DNA of 64,000 nt. Origin: Lycocorax pyrrhopterus obiensis. Its lineage: Eukaryota > Chordata > Aves > Passeriformes > Paradisaeidae. A program made the translations under genes and the position numbers. How positions within the stretch are numbered: position 1 is the stretch's first letter; each line of letters begins with the position of its first letter. Under the pieces are notes generated by a model, which did not search any database, was not told the origin of the DNA, and saw only the letters and a list, made by a program, of their open reading frames with translations. This document shows positions 1 to 8,430 of the stretch, in pieces. The stretch is from contig JACSVZ010000025.1 of the NCBI GenBank assembly GCA_014706295.1, positions 1,240,001-1,304,000 on the forward strand, read 5' to 3'.

Positions 1-815
1 TGTGGGCAGGGTGCGCTGTAGAACTGCTCCTCACCTCCCCGGGGAGCCTCACGCAGTACCTCAGGGCAGCCCCTGGCACTGTGGGGTGTCCTTGTGGATC
101 TCCTTTCTCTCCCCAGACTTTCCCATTTGTTCCCCAGGCCCTTCCCATTAGCATGAGCCCCACGGGCTGGACACTGTCCGTGAGTCCCCGGCCAGCGAGA
201 GGTGCCAATCACAGCTCCCGTCTCCACCGACTCAAGTAATCTCTTCGAAGGCTCCTAACAAGTTAATAAGGATTGATCTGCTTCTCATCAGATCATCTTG
301 GCTGTTCTTAATGAACCTGGGCATTTTCAAGCCTGTCTTTCCCCTTAAAAATGAGCTTCCAAATAAATACTCTTCTCCCAGTCGATGGGCAGCTGATTCC
401 CTCCACATTCCCCCAGCATTAAGGTTTGGATTGAAGGAGGCACCGCTCCGGCTTTGTGGTGGTCACGTGTGTTGGTTCTGGAGGGAAGCTTAAGTTAAAG
501 CAAATCTTATATTTGGTCTTAAATAAAGATGGATTTAATTACAATTAACTGTCTCACTGAGTGGTGGTTTGAGAAAGCCGGCTCAGCCCCGATTTTTCTA
601 TCTAAGATTCAGTTGTAAGCCCTCAGAAAAGACCCAAATTTTAATTCTCTCCTAGACAGGCCAAGCCTTGAACAGTAAAAATAAAGGTGGGAAGAGCAGT
701 TCAAGAGGAGCCCTCAGAGCAATGAAAATTAGTGACTTTTCTGTCCGAAAAAATATTGCCTTAGGCAGCTGGGCTAATCCACCCTGCTGTCTGTAGCATC
801 GCCAGGAGAGAGTTG
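1..815. other. Unique non-coding DNA
   Basis: I see no repeat or coding signal here. The first 300 bases are moderately GC-rich; from about 490 the sequence becomes AT-rich. Short open frames in this stretch have no recognisable domain and no splice context. Function unknown. Confidence 0.6.
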
Positions 816-1340
816 TCAGAGTAATGGGGTCTTTGAGAGATCACTGATGGTTCTGGTGTAAATGTCCACCTGCTGCTGGAACTCTCTGTTCCCTGTCTTG
901 CCCGTTTTCAGGGAATCCGTAGGACTGAAGCCCTGCCCTGTCATTGCTTCCCCTGCTTGGTAAATCCCTCGTGCACATGTTGCCATCTGGTCCCTAATGC
1001 TTTGTGTCAGTTTAAGTTCCCCTAAGCTCTTATTGACCATTTCTTGTGTTATCTGCACATTCCCTAATTCCTTTTCTCCTCTCCCCGGGGATCTGATCCC
1101 TGACTTAGGCAAATCCTCATCCTCTTCATTTGTGAACACAGATGCAAAAGTAAATATTGTAAGTGTCAGTGTCAGCTTCTTATCCTCTTCTGCCTCCAAT
1201 TTCCCTCTGTCAGTCTTATCTGTGCTGGATCCACTTATCTCCTGTGTCTGTATAATGGTCTTTTCCTTCTGTGTTTTTGTAAAAGCCGGGAGATTCTCAT
1301 CGTTAACTGTCGTTTCTCCTTTAATTATATCCCTGTGTGT
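816..1340 (-). pseudogene. LINE-like reverse-transcriptase remnant (minus-strand open frame)
   Basis: Read on the minus strand, this is a stop-free frame of 174 codons with no convincing ATG start. It follows an in-frame TAA at 1341-1343 and ends at a stop at 816-818. About residues 65-71 read FASVFTN, followed by acidic residues and DLP. About residues 95-114 fit the pattern I-T-x-E-x-V-x3-L-x2-L-K. CR1/L2-clade LINEs have this arrangement in the linker just before the reverse-transcriptase core (FFASVFTN, then an 'ITEEEV..LL..L...KSPGPDG' block). The catalytic core itself is not visible: the KSPGPDG position is degenerate and the residues after it do not match a reverse transcriptase. I infer a dead fragment of an old LINE, distinct from the younger CR1 tails elsewhere in the window. 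It could also be an unrelated open frame. The family match is from memory, not a search. Confidence 0.4.
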
Positions 1341-2190
1341 TTACCTTCCCCAACCCATGCCCCTGCTTCTCACACATCCCAACTTCTAAGCAGGCGAGTT
1401 TTCTTTGTACCTGACTTTGATTAAAGATCGGAACGTCACAAAATCCCATGCTCTGGAATCTCAGAACCGGGGGCTGTTTGAAGCCGAGCCTCAATTCTGT
1501 GTGGAGCCAGCGCTGGTGGCTCTGCTGTGGGTGCTGCTGTGACTCCTGGGGTGGGGCACGAGGGAGGTGTGGGACATCACAGAGCCCTCCAGTGATGAGC
1601 TGTGAGAAATCAAGGGGGGATTTATGTCTGTGTGTCTGGGTTTTCCTGTCTGTGAGGTGGGGACAGTGCTTCCTACAAAGAGAAGGAGCCGTGTGGGTGG
1701 AAGCGGGGCAGAGGCACAGCTGAGCTGCCCTTACCCCGGTGATTTTTTATGGATGCAGGAGCATTTTGGGACAGACCACAGCCAAAGGGCACGTGTAGTT
1801 TAAGCCAAAACACAAACATCAAACTCCCCAAGTGCTTTGGAGTGTGTTTCACCCACCCTGGTGGGTGCTCCCTGCTTTGTGCTGACATCAGAGCCACCCC
1901 AATAGGGATCTGTGGTCTGATCATGGCTGATGATGTAACCTGGATAAATCGATTTATTTTACCTGTGAGTGCCCCACAATAGTGTTTATTACATAACAAT
2001 TCCTATCGGGAAAGTGTCTCGGTGTATGATGTACAGCAACACTAAACGCCGGGGTAGCAGGAGGGCCCTGCTTTTTGCAAGCTGCAGCAGTTTGTAATTT
2101 CAAGATCAATATGATGATGTGTTTTTTGAATTTTAATGAATAAACCACGCTGGTGTTTGTTGTTTACCTGCTTTCTGATTTTTTAACAAG
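1341..2190. other. Unique non-coding DNA
   Basis: No repeat family is recognised. The part from about 1960 onward is AT-rich and borders the inverted-repeat block. There is no supported gene. Confidence 0.55.
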
Positions 2191-2352
2191 TGGCTCTAGT
2201 GATAATTACCAAAATTCTGTAGTCGCAGAAGGAGGGAGGAGGGCGGGGGGGGAACCTGGATCCTTCATAACTCTCCAACTGGGCAATTATCTCCATACTG
2301 TATGTGCTGCTTTTCTATAAATGTTGAAATTCAGTAATTACCACTAGAGCCA
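2191..2352. repeat. 162-base block bounded by 19-base inverted repeats
   Basis: The left arm (2191-2209, TGGCTCTAGTGATAATTAC) and right arm (2334-2352, GTAATTACCACTAGAGCCA) are reverse complements at 18 of 19 positions. They enclose 124 bases. Both arms contain TAATTA- or ATAATTA-type homeodomain cores. The flanks (TTAACAAG on the left, GCCGTGAC on the right) show no target-site duplication. This could be a small DNA-transposon relic, an ancient palindromic conserved repeat of the Eulor/UCON type, or a paired binding-site element. The arms are clear; the identity is not. Confidence 0.6.
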
Positions 2353-2613
2353 GCCGTGACATTTCGAAAGCAGATACATAACAAATCGGGATGCCATGGA
2401 GTCATTAAAATTCAGATATCAAAACAGCTCTCCCTATTCTTCTTTGCATGAATCCATCTCTTTGTTTCATGAGGAATTCAGTTGCCAATTAAATACCTTT
2501 TCTTTCTTTTTTCTTCTTTGTTTTTCTTTTTATTTCTTTCCCCCATTTTCTTTTTCCTTTTGCAAATGAATTCTAGTCTCCATGAAAGGAGCTGAATTGA
2601 CAGTCGTGACAGT
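2353..2613. other. Unique AT-rich DNA with a T-rich tract
   Basis: AT-rich sequence with a pyrimidine-rich run at about 2500-2560. No gene or transposon is recognised. Confidence 0.55.
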
Positions 2614-2710
2614 TGGTGCATTAGGAAAAAACATGGACGAGTTTAGTCCTTCCTGAGGAACCCAGCCAGCACCTCCCCGGCTTGGGAAATGATGAGGTTG
2701 TATCAAAAAT
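2614..2710 (+). mobile_element. LTR fragment, first 97 bases only
   Basis: These 97 bases match 5593-5689 without gaps at roughly 90% identity; most differences are transitions. In the second location the sequence continues into a recognisable LTR with a polyadenylation signal. This copy is therefore best read as the 5' end of the same LTR, cut off at its 3' side. Both copies start at TGGTGCATTAGG, which suggests the true element end (LTRs begin with TG). Confidence 0.6.
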
Positions 2711-3410
2711 CTAGGGAGAGAGGGATGTTTTTCCAAGCAATTCTCCTTTTCTCCTTCTGGCAACATTTTTTCCTGCTCATCCTAAGAGGAAAAGCATTTC
2801 CAAGGTGGCCAATAACTTTGGGAAACCTCTTTTTGCCTGTCCCGCCAGAGCTGCGGTTTCACGGCCAACAGGAATAGCTCAGTTATCTCCCAAATTGTTA
2901 TTCCTGCTGCAGTCTCGGAGCAATCCCTGGCATCTGGCAGTCGGGGGTTTTTATTTAGTTGGTTTTTAGTGGTTTGGGGTTTTTTTTATTTTTTAACAAT
3001 GTTGTCTTGTTTACGGGTTTGACTCTTGGAAGACAGGATGTGATGCCTCCCAATCAGTCGCTAATGAAACGGAGGGATTGACAGGCTGGAATTGATCCTT
3101 CCTTTGTAATCTGGGAGCAGGCAGACAGGTCTGTCTGTGAACCTGTCAGGGGTTGTGTGTAAGACAGGTGTGATGAGGAGCCCGGGCGCTGAAAACAAGG
3201 AGAACAGCGTCTTCCGAAACCTCACGAGCAGGAAAACCTGTAGGGTTTCAACTCCTCCTCCCTCCCCGTATCTGAGTGCTGCTCGTGTGCTTTGCCAGGA
3301 ATGTCTTTTGGAGACAGCGGGATGGATTTGTTTGGAGAGGGGCTGGCATGTGCAGGGACTCCTGGTCCTTAAGCGTGGGAAAGCACCACGAGCCTAAATA
3401 GTCACAGTGC
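2711..3410. other. Unique non-coding DNA
   Basis: No repeat is recognised beyond T-rich runs near 2950-3000. Several short open frames are without domains. Confidence 0.55.
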
Positions 3411-3741
3411 CAGAGTCGTGGAATGCTTTGGGTTGGAAGGCGCCTTAAAGCTCATCCAGTGCCACTCCCTGCCATGGGCAGGGACACCTTCCCCTGTCCC
3501 AGGCTGCTCCAAGCCCTGTCCAGCCTGGTCTTGGACAATTCCAGGGATCCAGGGGCAGCCACAGCTGCTCTGGGCACTCTGTGCCAGGGCCTCCCCACCC
3601 TCCCAGGGAACAATTCCTTCCCAATATCCCATCCATCCCTGCCCTCTGGCAGTGGGAAGCCATTCCCTGTGTCCTGTCCCTCCATCCCTTGTAAAGAGTC
3701 TCTCTCCAGCTTTCTTGTCAGCTCCTTCAGGCACTGGAAGG
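3411..3741 (-). mobile_element. CR1 LINE fragment, 3' end
   Basis: The block is CR1 read in reverse. It begins with the complement of the tail (CAGAGTCGTGGAATG, then GGGTTGGAAGG) and runs through the complements of the 'GGCTTGGAGCAGCCTGGGAT'-like and 'GAGGCCCTGGCACAGGGTGC' segments. It ends in the upstream part near CAGGCACTGGAAGG. About 330 bases remain, so the copy is strongly 5'-truncated. The open frames on both strands here (up to 158 codons) are by-products of the repeat. Confidence 0.93.
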
Positions 3742-5592
3742 ATGATAAAGGGTTTTGGAGAGGTCCACGCTCCTAAAAAACGCTGGTTTTTGTCTTTTAT
3801 GGCTTCACTCCACACTTTCTCTGTAGTTTGCCCACAGCAAAGATCTCCTCACGTCTTGGACAATGCCCTGACCTCTCTATTTCAGGCAAATTAACTATTG
3901 CGTCCTTCCTCTAGAAAATCATTCCTCCGGGACTGAAAGATCTCCTTTTGCACGGCACTAATGGCAGAGCTGCAGTAGCCTGTACAATTTAAGGAGGCCT
4001 CAAGTCCATCCTTTGCTTTCCCAGCAGTGGCCAGCTTTGCTTCTCCTCCACCAGCTCCTCTCTGGGAGCAAAGTCTCGGATGAGCCCACTCAGAGGGAGT
4101 TTGGCTAAGGTTTATTCCCGAGCCTGGTGTTTATATGTTAAGGTGAATAGGAATAATATTCACTTCAAGGAGAGATGAGGCCCTTGTGTTGACTACATTA
4201 TCATTTATACGAACAAAAAGAGCTTAAAATGTTAGCATATCCTTTTGAAAACGGAGCTTTGCATCCTATTAAGAGGAAGGAAACAACCTGCGGCGCATTA
4301 TATTTCCAAGCTCCTGTCAAGAAACACTTACAGCTGTCGCCTGCTTACGGAGCATCCAGCCTGAGGAATAAATTGGGAATAGCTCCCTGAGAGCTGATCC
4401 CCCAGCAAAGGGATGGGAGACGCCGCTCAGTTAAAATCCGGCCAAACGCGAGGCTTGGATCTGCGTCGGACAGAAGCTCAGGGAACTTGGGGGATTGAGA
4501 GCTGCAAATGTTTCCTGGTGTGGAGGCGTGGGTAGGAACACATCTCCCAGCTTGGCTTTGGAGGGTGGGGGGATTTGGGTGGGATTCCCCCATTTTGTGA
4601 CACTGTGGATTTCAGCAGGGTGGTTTTTAGCCCGGCTGGAATAGAGAGGAAAAACAAACTTAATTTGTGACTCCTGTGATTTGGAAAAAACATTTCAACG
4701 TCAAGATTGCTTCCTGCTGGTATCAGGTGGCTGGGGGATTTCAAGGGAATAAGCTGGAAGTCCTCAGTTCCAGCTAGAGAGAGGTGTGCAGTATGTAGCA
4801 CCTGAACTGGCCATTGGGATTGTGCCTCCCAGTCCCTAAATCTGCTCCTCCATCGCCTGCACAAGGCAGTCCGTTCTGCCTGCAGTGCACGCAGAGTCTT
4901 TGTTTAAAGGAAAAACTGGGAGAGAGCCCTAAATCCCAAAGAGAAAACCTCCAAAAGCCTTTCCCCAAGCAGGGCTTTTGGAGATAAGCTGCTGCTTGGC
5001 AATTTGCTAATGTGAACTTGTAGCCCCACTGGAGTCTTTGTAGAGCCAAAATCCACCTGGAGGGGAAGAACCAGGACATTCAGGTGCAGAATTGCTTTGC
5101 CAGGCTGCTGAGTCTGGTGCCTGGAGCCATCTGTAGTTGCATCTTCTGTTGTGGAAGGAAACCCCTCACGTGCCCTTCCCACTCTGCCCTCTCTGCCGAG
5201 CTGCAGGGGGAGGGTGGGTGCTCTTCCCATGCCAGCTCAGGTGCATTTTCGGGCTGGGAGGGGCTGTGTTTGGTCTGCTGAGCTGGAGTTCATTTCCCAC
5301 AGGAGCCCTCCCAGTGCTGTGCTCCCCCTGGGAGCTGGAAAGGTGTTTATGGCGCGCCCGTGTTCTGGTTTGGGCACGGCTGGCACAGCCTCAGCGCTGC
5401 CTCTCAGCATTCCCCACATCCAGGGGCTGGGGTGGGCAAGATCCCGGGAGGGGACACAGCCAGGCCAGCTGACCCCAACTGACCAGAGGGATATTCCAGA
5501 CCCCCAGCTCAGATCAAAAAGCTACGGAAGGGAGGAGGAACGGGGGGCACTCATTATTTGCATTTGTCTCCCGGAGCAGCCGCTCCATGCTC
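3742..5592. other. Unique non-coding DNA
   Basis: No transposon is recognised. Bases 4080-4330 are AT-rich and could be conserved non-coding sequence. An octamer motif, ATTTGCAT, sits at 5556-5563 just before the LTR. The open frames of 128-150 codons on both strands lack domains and splice context. Confidence 0.5.
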
Positions 5593-5916
5593 TGGTGCAT
5601 TAGGAAAAGACATGGACGAGTTTAGTCCTTCCTGAGGAACCCAGCCAGTGCCTCCCCAGCTTCGGAAATGGTGAGGTTGTGTTGAAAATGAAGCCCGGCT
5701 TCCCTGGAAGTGTCTGAGCATCCCTCGCTGGTGGGAAGGAGAGAATAAACCTTTGTTTTCTGTTTGCTTGTGCACTCAGACTTTGGCTTTGCTCTAGTAA
5801 ACTGCCTTATCTCAACCTGTGAGTTGTTTTCCGTCTTATTTTATCTCCCCTGTCCAGCTGGGAAGATGGAGCAGCTCTGTGAGCACCTGGTGTCCAGCCA
5901 AGGTCAGCCCACCACA
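5593..5916 (+). mobile_element. Solo LTR of an endogenous retrovirus (probably ERVL-type)
   Basis: The block runs from TGGTGCATTAGG to CAACC...CCACCACA, giving TG...CA ends and a length of about 324 bases. A polyadenylation signal AATAAA sits at 5744-5749, followed by a T-rich stretch and then a 3' portion ending in AGCACCTGGTGTCCAGCCAA and CCCACCACA. That ending resembles avian ERVL-type LTRs as I remember them. No internal retroviral genes lie on either side, so it is a solo LTR. I see no clear target-site duplication (TGCTC before, GTGGA after). The first 97 bases recur at 2614-2710. Confidence 0.72.
5744..5749 (+). promoter_or_regulatory. Polyadenylation signal inside the LTR
   Basis: AATAAA is followed within 20 bases by a T/G-rich tract, as expected at the R/U5 boundary of an LTR. 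Confidence 0.55.
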
Positions 5917-5929
5917 GTGGATTGTGAAT

Positions 5930-6325
5930 TCATGGAATCCAGGAATGGTCTGGGTTGGAAAGGGACCTTAAAGATCATCTCCTGCCATGGACAGGGACAC
6001 CTTCCACTGTCTCAGGGTGCTCCAAGCCCCATCCAGCCTGGCCTTGGACACTGCCAGGGATCCAGGGGCAGCCACAGCTGCTCTGGGCACCCTGTGCCAG
6101 GGCCTGCCCACCCTCCCAGGGAACAATTCCTTCCCAATATCCCATCCATCCCTGCCCTCTGGCAGTGGGAAGCCATTCCCTGTGTCCTGTCCCTCCAGCC
6201 GTTGTCCCCAGTCCCTCTCCTGCTCTCCTGGAGCCCCTTTAGGCCCTGGAAGGGGCTCTGAGGACTCCCTGGAGCCTTCTCTTCTCCAGGTGAGCACCCC
6301 CAGCTCTCCCAGCTTGTCCCTGCCC
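5930..6325 (-). mobile_element. CR1 LINE fragment, 3' end, next to the LTR
   Basis: Reverse-orientation CR1 starting with TCATGGAATCC and GGAATGGTCTGGGTTGGAA. It runs through the full 3' segment and into the 'GTGAGCACCCCCAGCTCTCC' complement region. Its 3' tail lies only about 14 bases from the CA end of the LTR. Length about 400 bases, with few lesions against the other copies here. All overlapping open frames (up to 165 codons) are repeat-derived. Confidence 0.93.
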
Positions 6326-8052
6326 CAGCTGTCTCATCCTGAATGAATGTTTCCATTCAGGCTGGGGCTCATCCCAAGCATCCTCGCAGAGCAACTTTTC
6401 TGAGCTGCAAATCCAGAGAAAGCTTTTAGAAAACATTTTTATTTCAGTAAAGTCCCTGCGTGTCCCTGCCTGCTGCTGAGCAGGGCCTGGGCATCTCCAG
6501 TTGCTGTAGCACTGCAGGGTGTGTTGGCCAGCAGGTCCTGGGTGGAGCAGTGGGCATGGACAGGTCCTTCCAGAGCTCCAGCGTGCACAGGGTGCAGGAG
6601 ATGAGGCAAGGAATTGGTAACAGACTGGGATCCGTGCCCCCCGGTCCTGGCCGTGGGCACACGCCCCGGCTGGCTCCACGAGGGGTCTGGTGAAATGAAG
6701 ATGTCTCACTGTCCTTTCTCATCAACACTGGTGCATCCAAGATCCCACTGACAGGCAGAGCACTGTTCCCTCACCTGTCCACTTTGATTAATTCGGTGCC
6801 TTGTTCCTGGGCTCTGCGAATTTGTCTTGGTTCTGCTCTTCCCTTGAGGCAGAAGTTTCTCCCCCTCCTTTTAACCACATTCTGCTACAAAGCCCTACCC
6901 AGGCTACACAGAGAGACCTGCAGGAGATGATGTGCAAAGCCCCTGTGCATTCCAGAGCACAAAATCCAGCCGTGAATCCTCTTTACGAGCCTCCAGAAAG
7001 CGCTGCTAACACCAACGCTCCGGTCAGAGAACCGGGAAAAGCGCTGCAGCTTCCAGGCACTTCAAACCCGGCGCTGTCAGGAGGGCTCTGGGCTCACACA
7101 AAGTACTCCCAGCTTTAACACAGAGCACGGAATAAAAGCTCAGCCACAGTGGAGTCCGCTGGAAAGGTTTCTTGTGTGTGCAGGAAGATAATTTATGGTA
7201 ATGAGGACAGCACCAAGTTGCTGTAAGTTACAAGAACTTATCACTGCTCTCTGCTGTTGCGGCACATTCCCGGGATTTGGTCTCGCCAAAGCAGCGTGAA
7301 TAGATTTATTTTGCATTGTTAGACTGTCAAGTCACGGCAGAGCAACAACTTCCAAATGATAACTTCTGCAGCGTGCAGGAGTTGGGAATTACACGCCTTT
7401 AGTCCCCGCAAAGAGCCAGGGTGGGCTGACAGCTGCTTGGCAGGAGCCTCTTCCCAATCCTGCCTCCCACCCCTTCTCCATGCTCGGTGCATATGGTCAG
7501 CGGCAGCCCCATGAGGCTGCTTTCAAGGATTATATCCGTTTATTTCTAGTGGCAGAGCACGCCAGAGCGGCTGAGATGTAACCACAGAGAAGAGGGGAGC
7601 ACCTTTTGCTGATCCTGTGTGCTGCTGGCTGGGCTGGTCTGGGGCTGGTTGGGTTTGGAGCAGGGGAGGAGGCCCAGGCAAGGGGATGTTTTGTGGTGGG
7701 ACATCTGGAACATAAGGAGGAGCAGATGAGGGGACTGGTGTCGCCCTGAGATTTGCAGTCTTTTGATGTTTTCATTTCTGTGACAGAGTTCTCACGCACT
7801 GTCTGTAAACACAGTTATGTTTGGCTACCGTTCCTTTTTGTTTTCATTCCTTCTCCTGAAGTGGAGAAGTTTGATGGACTTTTCGTTTGACCGGTGTGGT
7901 TGGAGAGGTGGTAACCTCATCCTCCAATCCACGGTCATTCCTAGAAACATATATGTATGAAGTAAAATAAACAGCGGGGGGCTTTTCCTGGCTTCTTTTC
8001 TGTCTTGAACTAAGCTGGGTCTGCGTGGTTCTTTTCGTGTCCAAGTGTGACA
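6326..8052. other. Unique non-coding DNA
   Basis: I recognise no repeat. The stretch 7100-7400 is AT-rich with few CpGs and could contain a conserved element. No gene is supported. Confidence 0.5.
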
Positions 8053-8430
8053 GACTGGGGTTCTGCATCCAGGAGAAAAGGAGGCTCAGGGGGGACCTTC
8101 TGGTTCTCCACAACCCCCTGACAGGAGGGGCCAGCCAGGGAGAGTCGGGCTCTGCTCCCAGGGGACAGGGACAGGACAAGAGGAAACTGCCTCAAGTTGC
8201 ACCAAGGGAGGTTCAGGGTAGTTATTAGGAAAAATTTCTTCGCAGGAAGAGTGGTTAAGCATCGGAACAGGGAAGTGGAGGAGTCATCACCCCTAGAAGT
8301 GTTCAGGAAAACGAGTGGATGTGTCGCTTCAAGATACGGTTTAGTGGGCCTGGAAGTTAACTTGGTCAAAGGTTGGACCTGATGATCTTGGAGGTCTTTT
8401 CCAACCTTAATGATTGAATAATTCTGTGAT
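8053..8430 (+). mobile_element. CR1 LINE fragment, subtype ending GGAGGTCTTTTCCAACC
   Basis: Starts at GGTTCTGCATCCAGGAGAAA and AGGAGGCTCAGG. It continues through a CCTGACAGGAGGGGCCAGCC segment and ends at GATGATCTTGGAGGTCTTTT, CCAACCTTAATGATT and ATTCTGTGAT. The tail differs from the commonest type in this window (TTTTCCAACCTTAATG instead of CCCTTCCAACCCAAACC), so it belongs to another CR1 subfamily, shared with 57229-57410. About 378 bases remain. Confidence 0.9.
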
